A stretch of DNA of 64,000 nucleotides, from positions 142,580-206,579 of the forward strand of contig JAOTVB010000006.1 in NCBI GenBank assembly GCA_029863605.1. The letters run 5' to 3'. The notes below the pieces were generated by a model, which worked only from the letters and a program-made list of their open reading frames with translations, made no database searches and was not told the origin of the DNA. This stretch comes from Myxococcales bacterium (GTDB taxonomy: Bacteria; Myxococcota_A; Polyangia; Polyangiales; Houyiibacteriaceae). A program made the translations under genes and the position numbers. Shown piece by piece: positions 17,490 to 25,943 of the stretch (the first letter of the stretch is position 1; the number at the start of each line of letters is the position of its first letter).

Positions 17490-19274
17490 TCAGAGCTTGA
17501 GCTTGCCTTCCTTGAGGTCGACCCATCGCTCCGGCGTGAGCCTCTCATATCCGGCATCGGTACGAACGTATACCGCATCCGAGATCGAGGCCGGGTCTAC
17601 GCCTTCCTTTCTCAAGGTAGTCTTCTGAATCTTCAAGGTGCCAGTCTTCGCGAGATCGTTCATCACGCGTACGAAGCGAGGCTGCGCATACGGCGGAAGC
17701 TCGGAGACGACGCGCCAAAACCCGTCTGGATTGAAACCGTCGACTGGGACCACTGCAGCCAGGCCCGCCTGGCCGTCCATGTTGGGCACGTGCACCCCAA
17801 CCACTGTGGCTTCGGCGATTTCGTCGCTTCGTGTGATCACATCAGCAACTTCGGCGGTCGAAACGTTCTCACCCTTCCAACGAAAGGTGTCTCCGATGCG
17901 GTCGACGAAGTAATAAAAACCCTCGCCATCTCGCCTGAGAAGATCGCCGGTCCGAAAGTATCGATCTCCCCGTCGAAAAACGCCGCTGAGGATTTTCTTC
18001 TGAGTCGCGCTCTCGTCGGTGTAGCCGCGATATTCCAGACCGCCAGCAACACTGGCGATTCGGATCAAGAGCTCGCCGGGCTCGTCGTTTTCGCAGGGGA
18101 TACAGAACCCGTTCGAGTCACGAAGGTGCTCGTCGTGGTCGACGTCGTAGCGGACCAAGCTCAAGTACCCCTTGAACCCCGCAAATGGCACCCGACCCAC
18201 GGAGCCCTCTCTCCCGCTGAGGTTCGCGATGAAGCCAGGCGCTTCGGTGGCACCGTAGAACTCGCGGATCGTAGCGATCCCGAAGCGCGACTGGAATCGA
18301 GGCCAAATGTCGGGACGAAGGCCATTGCCGACCGCAACTCGAATGGGATTCGGCCGCTCTGAAGGGTGCGGAGGCGAGTTGACCAAGTAGCGACACAGCT
18401 CCCCGATGTAGAGCATCGCCGTGGCGTTGTATCGATGGATGTCATCCCAAAAGGCGCTCGCACTGAACGAGCGGCGCAAAGCCATCGGGACGCGGCCGAT
18501 GATCGTCGCCGCTGCCCCCAGCAGCAAGCCGTTGGAGTGATACAGAGGCAGCGCGCAGTAGAGCTTGTCGCCGGGACGAAACTCGTACATCAATGCGCCG
18601 AAGCCCGCGCCAGCGAGGATCGCCCGCGCGTGCGAAACGCGGCACGGTTTGGGAAGCCCGGTCGTGCCTGAAGTATAGATGTACACGAAGTCGTCTCCTG
18701 CGCGCACCTTGGCTGAGGGATAGGGGCTCGAGGGTGTGTCGGCGAGCAAGCCGTGCCAGGGGTCTTCGTCGAACACCAAAATACGATCGAGGCTCTGGCA
18801 GACTTCTTCGCAGTCACGGAGTCCCGGTTCGAGCGTGTTGCTCACCAGAATCGCGGTCGCCTTCGATACCTCGACTGCGTGCGCCAAGGGTCGACCACGC
18901 AAATTGTTGTTGATGAGGGCTGCGGTCGCGCCGACCCGTGTGATGCCGAGCACCGACGCGATGTAGAAGGGCGAGTTCTCGGCCAGCAACGCCACCACGC
19001 CACCCGGCCCAACACCCGCGGAAGCCAGCACGTGCGCGATGCGCGACGTCACCTCGTCGAGCCCCGACCACGTGAGATGCTCCTGGTCCATTTCGAACGC
19101 CAAATCATGCGGGGTGTCTTCAGCGTTTCGGATCACCACGTCGACCAGACTGCGGATCTGTTTGCGACGCATGCGCATCAACCACGGGACTGTGCCGCGA
19201 AGCGCGCGTGGGCCGGCGCGCAGCTCCTCGATCACCGCTGCGCGCCACGATCGGGACGTTAGACGCTCCAACAT
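17490..19274 (-). CDS. Very-long-chain acyl-CoA synthetase / FATP-like AMP-binding enzyme
   Basis: 594 residues. The AMP-binding signature is 'YIYTSGTTGLPKPCRVSHARA', followed by 'YCALPLYHSNGLLLG', 'REFYGATEAPGF' and 'YFRTGDLLRRDGEGFYYFVDRIGDTFRWKGENVSTAEV', the FATP/FadD6-type order. It activates long or bulky carboxylic acids to CoA thioesters. The N-terminal 40 residues with basic patches could associate with the membrane. It is followed by a thioesterase gene and faces a small GTG-started gene across a 71-nt gap. Confidence 0.94.
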   Translation of the reverse strand: MLERLTSRSWRAAVIEELRAGPRALRGTVPWLMRMRRKQIRSLVDVVIRNAEDTPHDLAFEMDQEHLTWSGLDEVTSRIAHVLASAGVGPGGVVALLAENSPFYIASVLGITRVGATAALINNNLRGRPLAHAVEVSKATAILVSNTLEPGLRDCEEVCQSLDRILVFDEDPWHGLLADTPSSPYPSAKVRAGDDFVYIYTSGTTGLPKPCRVSHARAILAGAGFGALMYEFRPGDKLYCALPLYHSNGLLLGAAATIIGRVPMALRRSFSASAFWDDIHRYNATAMLYIGELCRYLVNSPPHPSERPNPIRVAVGNGLRPDIWPRFQSRFGIATIREFYGATEAPGFIANLSGREGSVGRVPFAGFKGYLSLVRYDVDHDEHLRDSNGFCIPCENDEPGELLIRIASVAGGLEYRGYTDESATQKKILSGVFRRGDRYFRTGDLLRRDGEGFYYFVDRIGDTFRWKGENVSTAEVADVITRSDEIAEATVVGVHVPNMDGQAGLAAVVPVDGFNPDGFWRVVSELPPYAQPRFVRVMNDLAKTGTLKIQKTTLRKEGVDPASISDAVYVRTDAGYERLTPERWVDLKEGKLKL

Positions 19275-19345
19275 TGTCGGCAGCTTACGCCCTCTGCCGG
19301 CGGATTCGAGCGGTTTTTGGAGGCTCCTATGCTATTACACGCTCC

Positions 19346-19768
19346 GTGTCGACTTGGACCGAGCTCAAAACCCATGCTCGCAAGAGCTACAGGCTGGCCG
19401 ATGAGCACGACCACAGCTTCAAGGTCGTGTTCAAGTACTCGGGCGGCCGCCTCCAGGCGGTGATCGTGTCCCACTACGAGGCCATGGGTCGGCTTTGGGT
19501 CGACTTCTCTTCTGCGTGTTGTCGGGTCGACCGCATGGACCCTCGTGAAGCCCTCGAACAAGGCTTCAACCTCGCCGTGGGAGCCATCTGCCTCGACGGC
19601 GACGTCTATGTCGTACGCCACACCGTCCTCCTCGACGAGCTCGCTGCCGACGACCTGCAGATCCACATGCACTCGGTGGCCCGCGCCGCTGATCAGATCG
19701 AACAGTCGCTCGAGCGCAGTGATCGGTTGCAAGCTCCGATGCCGGGCCTGGGCAACGAGCTGCCCTGA
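19346..19768 (+). CDS. Conserved-looking cytoplasmic protein, function unknown
   Basis: 140 residues from a GTG at 19346 (VSTWTELKTHARKSYRLADEH). Longer in-frame starts would run into the divergent synthetase gene. The composition is soluble alpha/beta ('SFKVVFKYSGGRLQAVIVSHYEAMGRLWVDFSS', 'VRHTVLLDELAADDLQIHMHSVARAADQIEQ'), reminiscent of YbjN or secretion-chaperone folds, but I cannot name the family. No signal peptide. A short membrane protein gene follows. Confidence 0.7.
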   Translation: MSTWTELKTHARKSYRLADEHDHSFKVVFKYSGGRLQAVIVSHYEAMGRLWVDFSSACCRVDRMDPREALEQGFNLAVGAICLDGDVYVVRHTVLLDELAADDLQIHMHSVARAADQIEQSLERSDRLQAPMPGLGNELP

Positions 19769-19837
19769 GGTCCACGACTCCACCGAGCATTGCCCTGCGC
19801 GCCGGGTCCGCATATTCTCCGCGACGCGGGAGGGCTT

Positions 19838-20227
19838 ATGGAGTTCGCTGTTGAAGTCGCCGGGATCTTCGCTGTTTTCGTGTTGTTGATGTGCGCATTG
19901 GGTGTGCTCGTGCCGAGCCGGATCGTCGCATTCGCGACGCGATGGACCAACCAGCGAGGCCTTTGGGTTGCTGCGTTGCTTCGCTTGGCGTTCGGCCTCG
20001 CCCTTTGGTTCGCCGCACCGGCGTCGCGCGCCCCGCTTTTCCTTCAGGTCCTCGGTATCGTCACGATTCTCGCGGGCGTGTCGTTGCCGATGATCGGGCT
20101 CGACCGATTCACCAAGCTCATCGAGTGGAGCGTGGAGCGTCCCCCCATCATGGTGCGGCTGTGGTGCCTATTCGGCATCGCGCTTGGCGGCGCGATTCTC
20201 TGGGCGTTGATCCCCGCGGCTTCTTGA
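19838..20227 (+). CDS. Small integral membrane protein (about four helices)
   Basis: 129 residues from the ATG at 19838, preceded by GGGAGGG. Hydrophobic segments are 'AGIFAVFVLLMCALGVLV', 'LWVAALLRLAFGLALWFAA', 'LFLQVLGIVTILAGVSLPMIG' and 'LWCLFGIALGGAILWALI'. No conserved polar motif or known family is evident. It stops one base before the convergent outer-membrane protein gene at 20228. Confidence 0.75.
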   Translation: MEFAVEVAGIFAVFVLLMCALGVLVPSRIVAFATRWTNQRGLWVAALLRLAFGLALWFAAPASRAPLFLQVLGIVTILAGVSLPMIGLDRFTKLIEWSVERPPIMVRLWCLFGIALGGAILWALIPAAS

Positions 20228-20893
20228 TCAGTACCCGACCCCGTCGAATCGATCGCTGCCGCCCCTGAACAGGAACCCGACGAACGGCTCGAGCCACCAT
20301 TGCGTGCGCACGAAGAACTGACCCTTTCCGCTCATCGAGTACTTCATGCCCACGTTGAAATAGAATGGGCCTTTGAGGCGGATGCCCACGCCCACTTTGC
20401 CGGTGAACCCGGGCGCGTAGCGAAAGCGACCTTCTCCTCGGCAGTAGTACCAGCCGCAGTCGATCGCTAGTGGCTCGAAGTTCCAAAGGTTCGCGTCAAA
20501 GCGGCCGGTGACGTAGGGGAGCACGGCGTCGATGGTCGGGACCTGTAGACGGATGCCTGGGGAGAAGTGCCAGCGAATGAGAGGTTGGTCTCCGATGCCC
20601 CCGCCCATCGTCTCGACCTCCGGAATGTTGTCGGTGTGGATCGAGTTACCCATCAGCCCAAGGCCGAAGTCGAACACGATCCAACCGATATCCAAGCCTC
20701 CCCACCCACTGACGCCTGCCCCGGGCTTGACGATGTTCCGGTCGACGTCGAGAAAAATGGGGACGCCAACGTTCACGCCCCCTTGAAAGCGGAGCTCAAC
20801 CCGCCGTTGCTCGGCGGACGCGGTCGCGGCAAGCGTCGTACAGAAGCCGATCACCGCGAGCGGCAAGCCTATCCTCTTGATCCAGACGTCCAA
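20228..20893 (-). CDS. Outer-membrane barrel protein
   Basis: 221 residues if translation starts at the TTG at 20893, which has AAGGTG 7 nt upstream. No ATG or GTG is well placed before the signal peptide 'IGLPLAVIGFCTTLAATASA'. The mature part has many amphipathic strands ('VELRFQGGVNVGVPIFLDV', 'GLDIGWIVFDFGLGLMG', 'FTGKVGVGIRLKGPFYFNVGMKYSM') and ends in Tyr. It is probably an outer-membrane barrel of about 10 strands. The start codon is uncertain. Confidence 0.72.
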   Translation of the reverse strand: MDVWIKRIGLPLAVIGFCTTLAATASAEQRRVELRFQGGVNVGVPIFLDVDRNIVKPGAGVSGWGGLDIGWIVFDFGLGLMGNSIHTDNIPEVETMGGGIGDQPLIRWHFSPGIRLQVPTIDAVLPYVTGRFDANLWNFEPLAIDCGWYYCRGEGRFRYAPGFTGKVGVGIRLKGPFYFNVGMKYSMSGKGQFFVRTQWWLEPFVGFLFRGGSDRFDGVGY

Positions 20894-20978
20894 GACGCCG
20901 CACCTTATCGGCAGGGGCGGACCCTGGCAACGGTTCACCAGCACGGGAACTGACGCTGGCTGGACTCCCCGGCCACGC

Positions 20979-20994
20979 GGGGGTAGACCCCCGG
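20979..20994. promoter_or_regulatory. Tight GC hairpin just upstream of hspQ
   Basis: CGGGGGT-AG-ACCCCCG is a perfect 7-bp inverted repeat, ending 7 nt before the GTG start of the HspQ-like gene. Formed in the mRNA, it would sit over the ribosome landing zone. A leader hairpin that restricts translation is possible, but a plain DNA element is not excluded. Confidence 0.4.
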
Positions 20995-21001
20995 CAACTC
21001 C

Positions 21002-21319
21002 GTGATTCTCATCAAGCCCAAATACGGCATCGGCCAGGTCGTTCATCACAAGGTCTTCGATTATCGGGGCGTCGTCATCGATGTGGACCCCGTGTTTTCT
21101 CTGAGCGAGGAGTGGTACGAGCAGGTGGCGAAGAGCCGACCTCCCAAGGATGCGCCGTGGTATCGAGTCTTGGTGAGCGGTGCTCTCCACGAGACTTATG
21201 TCGCGGAGCGGAATCTCGAAGAAGATGTGCTCGGCGCGCCCATCGAGCATCCCCTCCTCGAAGATTTCTTCGACAGCTTCGAGAACGGCCACTACGTGCG
21301 AAGCCGCGCCCTGAACTAA
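21002..21319 (+). CDS. hspQ: HspQ-like heat-shock / hemimethylated-DNA-binding (YccV) domain protein
   Basis: 105 residues with a GTG start. The sequence 'KYGIGQVVHHKVFDYRGVVIDVDPVFSLSEEWYEQVAKSRPPKDAPWYRVLV' followed by 'ETYVAERNLEED' matches the HspQ/YccV domain. HspQ is a specificity-enhancing factor for Lon protease in enterobacteria and was first named for binding hemimethylated DNA. The length matches single-domain HspQ. A strong GC hairpin lies just upstream of the start. It is convergent with the flavoprotein gene at 21337. Confidence 0.88.
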   Translation: MILIKPKYGIGQVVHHKVFDYRGVVIDVDPVFSLSEEWYEQVAKSRPPKDAPWYRVLVSGALHETYVAERNLEEDVLGAPIEHPLLEDFFDSFENGHYVRSRALN

Positions 21320-21336
21320 TTGGGGACTTCTCCCTT

Positions 21337-22674
21337 TTACGTGTGCGCAGCGATCCAGGTCGCGTAGTCCTGGTAGCCGATTTCGGCGTGTCGCTGTTCG
21401 ATTCGCTCGGCCAGCGCTTTCATGGCTTCGGCTGTCATCGGCGTGCCCGTGGTTGCCTCGTCGGCGACGTCGCGCGCACGGTTGGACGCTCTGACGGGAG
21501 CTTCGTCCGGTTCATCACCAACTCCGAGGTACGCTGCCACGACCTTTTCGATGATCTCGATCGCGTTCTCGCGGCTGTCTTTGATGTTGCCCTTACCGGT
21601 AAGGACGTTGCCGAGGCCGAATACACCCGGCAGGTCGTGAAGCTCGCCCGTCTCCCAGTTTTCGAAGTAGTAGAGCTCACCCCTCGTTGGGATTCCTTCG
21701 ATCGGTTTGGGGATGCTGCCGATCGAGCTGATGACCATCGGGCTTCGCACCTCGAACTCCGTGCCCTCGAGCCCTTTCACGCGTCCGTCGACGATCTCGG
21801 TTTTCTGAAACCGGATCCCGACGAGCCTGTCGTCTTCGACGATGAGCCCGACCGGCCGGCTCAGAGCCTCGAACTTCACGAGGTACTTACGCATCACCCG
21901 ATCCATGATCTTCACCCGCGCGACCCTGAGTTTTTGTAGCTGCTCGGGCGTTGGGTTGTCGGCGCTCGCCAGCGGCATGTCCTCCTTGCCGCGGCGGTAA
22001 TAGAGGGTGCATCCTTCGATGCCGAGCTCTTCGGGCGTGATGCCATGGCCCTCGAGGGTACGCGGGATCCCTTTGACTTCCATCTCGACCATGTCGACTT
22101 CGAGTCCGCGTTCACGAAGGGCGCGCGCGTAGAGCTCGAGGTTGATGATCTTCACGACATCGATGGAGGCCAACCCACCGCCGATGACGATGGTGCCATC
22201 CGGCACTTCGAAAACAGGCCCGTCATAGCCCTCGTCTTCGTAATGGTTGAACCAGTATACGAACTCGTTTTGGTAGACGAGGCCGCGACCTTCATAGTCG
22301 TCCGCGCCTTCGACCGGCAGCCCTCTATCTCTCCATGCGCCATTGGCTAGCACGATCGCGCTGAAACCGAGATCGCCGTACAGCTCCGGCCAGGAAAGAG
22401 CGGTTCCGATCTCCGTGCGGGGCACGAAGATTACGTCGTCTCCGCCGAGGTTCTGGTCGATCCTCTGGTACTCTTTGTTGCGGAGCTTCACATGCCAGCG
22501 TGGAAGGCCATCTTCGATCTTGCCGTATGGCCGATCGCCCTGCTCGAATACCACTGGAATCGCCCCGCGTGCCGCGCAGGCGGCAGCAGCCTCAGACCCT
22601 GCGACGGCACCACCGATGATCGCGACTACGGGTTTGGGTTCGGCTGCATCGCGCAAGGCCTCGAGCGAATTCAT
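21337..22674 (-). CDS. Adrenodoxin-reductase-type ferredoxin-NADP reductase-like flavoprotein
   Basis: 445 residues from the ATG at 22674 (a GTG at 22725 would add 17). The FAD Rossmann motif is 'VVAIIGGAVAGSEAAAACAARGAIPVVFEQ', followed by 'YGKIEDGLPRWHVKLRNKEYQRID', the FprA/adrenodoxin-reductase pattern. A second dinucleotide motif, 'TIVIGGGLASIDVVKI', should bind NADPH, and 'PGVFGLGNVLTGKGNIKDSRENA' is the C-terminal FAD loop. It probably passes electrons from NADPH to a ferredoxin such as the one at 46393. It is directly downstream of the acyltransferase gene. Confidence 0.9.
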   Translation of the reverse strand: MNSLEALRDAAEPKPVVAIIGGAVAGSEAAAACAARGAIPVVFEQGDRPYGKIEDGLPRWHVKLRNKEYQRIDQNLGGDDVIFVPRTEIGTALSWPELYGDLGFSAIVLANGAWRDRGLPVEGADDYEGRGLVYQNEFVYWFNHYEDEGYDGPVFEVPDGTIVIGGGLASIDVVKIINLELYARALRERGLEVDMVEMEVKGIPRTLEGHGITPEELGIEGCTLYYRRGKEDMPLASADNPTPEQLQKLRVARVKIMDRVMRKYLVKFEALSRPVGLIVEDDRLVGIRFQKTEIVDGRVKGLEGTEFEVRSPMVISSIGSIPKPIEGIPTRGELYYFENWETGELHDLPGVFGLGNVLTGKGNIKDSRENAIEIIEKVVAAYLGVGDEPDEAPVRASNRARDVADEATTGTPMTAEAMKALAERIEQRHAEIGYQDYATWIAAHT

Positions 22675-22728
22675 CTCGGCTCGTCTAGCCGGTTTTGCGG
22701 CCCCGAACAAACGAAACCGTCTCACGCG

Positions 22729-23733
22729 CTAGATGAAGCGTGAGGTTCCGCGGACGCCGGTGCTGTTCAAATCGTCGCTGAACTGATACTGCGGGTCGAG
22801 CAGCGCGTTGATACGATCCATCACGACGTCTACCGCACCCTGAAATTTGTCTCGGTATTTGTGCTCGGCCTCCGCGGAGAAAGGTTCGAAGGGCTCGTCG
22901 ATGTGAAACGCAGACAGCTCTTCGTACCGAATCGGGTCGCCGATCCGATATACGACGGTGCCTTTCTTGGCGATCGGTACCGAGCCTGGGTAGATGAGAT
23001 CGCATCCGTTGCAGCCGACGGGCACGATCGTCTTCTTGTAACGAAGCGCAATCTGCATCATGCCGATGCGACCCCGCGGGAGACGGATCGAACGGGTACC
23101 TTGCGGGAAAACCAGTAGGTCGAGCCCGAGGTCGAAAGAGCGCTCGTTGAGCTTGACGAACTCGCGCATCATTGCCGCAAACGTATTATTGATGCCGCGC
23201 GCGTAAGACTCTCGGTTTGGGTTGAACTCGACGCCGAGGATGTCGCGTTTCGTATTCAGCAGGCGCTGGGGGATCTGCGAGATGTCGACCGAGCTCGGGT
23301 CCAAATCCGGGTCAGCTTCGGCGTTCACCCGGGCGCGCAGCGTGTCGTACTCGGCCTCGGTCGGTCGCCGACCCATCGTGAGCGCGAAGTCTTTGGTGAT
23401 GATGTACCCACGAGATACGGTCGGAATGTTGCTGGTGAGCTCCATGAACATGCCCACGTTGGTGGTCTCGTAGTACTTACCCTTCACCCACACCGTCATG
23501 TAGCGGCCCTCTTTTCGCCAGAGCCTGTACATGAACGGAAAGTAGTTGAAGCGGTCCGTGTGGTTCATCGCGAAAATGACAGGCTCTCGCGGAATTTTTT
23601 CGATGTTCTCGACCTCGATGTCGATGCCCGGTAGAAGTCGGTAGTTGGGCGTGAGCACCGTCCAGCCGAAGAAGATCTGCCCGATGGGCCGCGGCATCAG
23701 TCGGATCCGCTGGAGGCGAGGAAGATCGAGCAT
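22729..23733 (-). CDS. PlsC-like lysophospholipid acyltransferase with altered motifs
   Basis: 334 residues. The acyltransferase core is seen as 'EPVIFAMNHTDRFNYFPFMYRL' and 'LDLLVFPQGTRSIRLPRGRIGMMQIA'. In canonical PlsC enzymes these are H(X4)D and FPEGTR. Here the fifth residue after His is Asn (an Asp sits two after the His), and Glu is replaced by Gln. 'TIVPVGCNGCDLIYPG' follows at the expected third block. There is a large insertion of about 80 residues between motifs I and III. The function is probably acyl transfer to a glycerolipid, but the acceptor is uncertain. It is upstream of the flavoprotein gene. Confidence 0.85.
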   Translation of the reverse strand: MLDLPRLQRIRLMPRPIGQIFFGWTVLTPNYRLLPGIDIEVENIEKIPREPVIFAMNHTDRFNYFPFMYRLWRKEGRYMTVWVKGKYYETTNVGMFMELTSNIPTVSRGYIITKDFALTMGRRPTEAEYDTLRARVNAEADPDLDPSSVDISQIPQRLLNTKRDILGVEFNPNRESYARGINNTFAAMMREFVKLNERSFDLGLDLLVFPQGTRSIRLPRGRIGMMQIALRYKKTIVPVGCNGCDLIYPGSVPIAKKGTVVYRIGDPIRYEELSAFHIDEPFEPFSAEAEHKYRDKFQGAVDVVMDRINALLDPQYQFSDDLNSTGVRGTSRFI

Positions 23734-23769
23734 GGGAACGTTAGCTTGTGCGCAAAAGCCCGTACCTTG

Positions 23770-25275
23770 TCAATTCGGAACCTTGACCCGCTGCGCGATC
23801 ATGGTGGCGAGCGCCATGATCGTCACTTGCGGGTTCACGCCCACGGCGGTCGGAAAGAGGCTTGCGTCGGCTACGTAACAGCCCGGTAGATCCCAAAGCT
23901 CGCCGCGAAGGTTCACGACCGAGGAGCGTCGATCGGCTCCCATGCGGCAGGTGCCCATCAAATGTACGGTGAAGAGCTCGATCGTACTTCGCGACCGCTG
24001 TGTCTGCTCGATCCGGCGCAGGTCGTCAACGCTGTTCGCGATATGCATGTTACTGAACGGCAAGACGACTTGCTTTGCTCCCATTTCGAAATGCAAAGTC
24101 GCCAAGAGTCGTACGCCGCGCAAGAAACGCTCGTGATCGTACGCGTTGATGCTGTACCTCGCGAGCGGCCCATCGAAGCCGCGCGTGACCGTTCCCGCAT
24201 GGGAGTCGTCTACCAACACTCCGGTCATCACCATGCCGTTGTAGTGCTTCATCATCTCGAGGGCTTCCTCGCCGAGGAAAGGAATTTGGGCGGCGGCAGT
24301 CCCCGGGGGCACCGCGTTTTCGGCCATGACGATGCCGTCGTCGAGAAATTCCCGGATCTGCCCCCCTTGGCTCACCCCCTGCCATGCGTGAATATCGAAA
24401 GGATAAATGGCAACGACCTTCGCGTTTGGGTGGCAAAGAAAGTTTTTTCCCAGTTGGGGATTTCGCCGCCCGAACCGGTGACCGCGCAACAAGTAAGGAG
24501 TTTGCACTGCCCCGCACGAGATCACGACGGCTTTGGAGCGCACCCGAACCTCGATATCGCATCGACGCGTTCGGGGGTTCACCGCTTTCCCGATCACCCC
24601 GACGCAGCGGCCCCGTTCGACCCAAAGCTTGTGCACGCGTACTTCGGTCAAGCAACGCGCTCCGAATGAAAGGGCGCGAGGCATGTAGCTGAGAAGCGTC
24701 GACTGCTTGGCTCCCGTCGGGCACCCGGTGAGGCATTGGTTCGAGCCGACGCACCGGTCCTGTGCCCTTCGGTTGTGTTCGTACCGCCACCCTTGTCGCC
24801 GAGCGCCTTCTTCGAGAAGGCGGCTGTCATCGCCGACTGACACTGGATGCTGCGGCTTTGCTTGAATGCGTTCCTCGACGCGATCGAAGAACGGCGCCAG
24901 TTCTCGGGGACCGAGGTCCGATTGCCCGGTGAGAGTCTCCCATTTCATCAATACGCGTTCGGGAGCACGCCACGTCATTCCGCCGTTGACGAGCGTGCTG
25001 CCTCCGACGCAGCGTCCCTCCGCATAAGGAATCGGCGGACGGCCCATGATCATGGTTCCGCCCGCATCGCGATAAAGCCTAGGGATCGACTCGGTAAGAT
25101 ACGGATTGAGGCTCGAGGTCGGGTGATAGCCGCCTTCTTCGACGAACAAGACGTCTCGCCCAGCCTCAGCGAGCTCTGCTCCGGCTACTGCTCCGCCAGC
25201 GCCGGTTCCGACCACGACGACCTCCGCATCGAAAGTCTGGCCCGCGCGGTAGTCGCGATGTGCGAGAATGCTCAT
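23770..25275 (-). CDS. GMC-family oxidoreductase (long-chain alcohol oxidase-like)
   Basis: 501 residues from the ATG at 25275, which overlaps the upstream gene by ATGA. The FAD motif is 'AEVVVVGTGAGGAVAGAELAEAGRDVLFVEEGG'; 'GGSTLVNGGMTWRAP' is the second GMC signature. A Cys-rich block, 'CVGSNQCLTGCPTGAKQS', is typical of long-chain fatty alcohol oxidase relatives. The C-terminus has 'VHLMGTCRMGADR' and 'CYVADASLFPTAVGVNPQVTIMALATMIAQR', the FAD/active-site block. It should oxidise a lipid alcohol or sterol-like hydroxyl. The small gene just upstream is its likely partner subunit. Confidence 0.92.
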   Translation of the reverse strand: MSILAHRDYRAGQTFDAEVVVVGTGAGGAVAGAELAEAGRDVLFVEEGGYHPTSSLNPYLTESIPRLYRDAGGTMIMGRPPIPYAEGRCVGGSTLVNGGMTWRAPERVLMKWETLTGQSDLGPRELAPFFDRVEERIQAKPQHPVSVGDDSRLLEEGARRQGWRYEHNRRAQDRCVGSNQCLTGCPTGAKQSTLLSYMPRALSFGARCLTEVRVHKLWVERGRCVGVIGKAVNPRTRRCDIEVRVRSKAVVISCGAVQTPYLLRGHRFGRRNPQLGKNFLCHPNAKVVAIYPFDIHAWQGVSQGGQIREFLDDGIVMAENAVPPGTAAAQIPFLGEEALEMMKHYNGMVMTGVLVDDSHAGTVTRGFDGPLARYSINAYDHERFLRGVRLLATLHFEMGAKQVVLPFSNMHIANSVDDLRRIEQTQRSRSTIELFTVHLMGTCRMGADRRSSVVNLRGELWDLPGCYVADASLFPTAVGVNPQVTIMALATMIAQRVKVPN

Positions 25276-25808
25276 GGCGGAACCACGGGAAGGTGATGGA
25301 TCTCCTGGTCTGCGCCCGGCTCTTCGCCTTCGAGCCATTTCCGACGGAGCTCGATCCGTTCCTCGACGAACGGCACAGGGTCGTAGTCGAGCGCCCGATG
25401 CGCGTAGTCCTGATCGAAATACGTCGACATGAACAAACCGAGCGGGCCGTACATCAGCGCGCGCACCGGCAACCAACGGCTCTGCGTCACTGCCACCAGA
25501 TGGCGGTGCACGTCGCCTCGACTCAGCCGGGTGAGGGGACGAAGCCCTCGGAACCGCCAGAGCGGCGCCCAGTTCAGCAACCGCATCCCCGCGACAAGTG
25601 CCATGGCTGACGACCGAGGCATGTACTGGAGACACACCAGCGCATGGCGGGTGACGTCCCCGAGGGTCGTCTCGGTTCTCGGGCTTGCCGGCAGGATCGC
25701 GTCCGCCAACGCGAGGAACACGCGGTGCGTCCGCTGGCTCACCGTCCGGGGGTCTGCGAGCGTCCAACTATCGTCGGGATGTCGTTGGAGCACCGGACTG
25801 ATCACCAT
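25272..25808 (-). CDS. Small partner subunit of the GMC oxidoreductase
   Basis: 178 residues, overlapping the GMC gene by ATGA. Helix-rich blocks ('RVFLALADAILPASP', 'LGDVTRHALVCLQYMPRSSAMALVAGMRLLNW', 'RALMYGPLGLFMSTYFDQD') resemble the gluconate 2-dehydrogenase subunit 3-like helpers that often accompany GMC dehydrogenases. No signal peptide is obvious. The tight coupling supports a stoichiometric complex with the downstream oxidase. The family is inferred from fold-like features and context rather than a decisive motif. Confidence 0.7.
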   Translation of the reverse strand: MVISPVLQRHPDDSWTLADPRTVSQRTHRVFLALADAILPASPRTETTLGDVTRHALVCLQYMPRSSAMALVAGMRLLNWAPLWRFRGLRPLTRLSRGDVHRHLVAVTQSRWLPVRALMYGPLGLFMSTYFDQDYAHRALDYDPVPFVEERIELRRKWLEGEEPGADQEIHHLPVVPP

Positions 25809-25864
25809 GATGCCTTCCGGCTGACTTTTCCACGGGGGGTGCTACAAAAAGCAGTACACCCTAG

Positions 25865-25880
25865 GTATCAATATAGATAC
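25865..25880. promoter_or_regulatory. Inverted repeat upstream of the GMC oxidase pair
   Basis: GTATC-AATATA-GATAC has perfect 5-bp arms in an AT-rich island 57 nt upstream of the gene at 25808. It lies in a 135-nt gap shared with infA on the other strand. AT-richness and symmetry suit an operator over a promoter; the binding protein is unknown. Confidence 0.45.
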
Positions 25881-25943
25881 TTTTTCGACGTCTAAAGTGG
25901 CGGCGGCAGGATCGAAGACTTAGGTTGCGCCGAAGGAGTTTGA

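Noticed and set aside
23770..25767. Longer version of the GMC oxidase starting at 25767
   Set aside because: The extra 164 codons are Arg/Ala/Pro-rich and antiparallel to no domain; they overlap the real 178-residue partner gene, and the ATG at 25275 places the FAD motif correctly.
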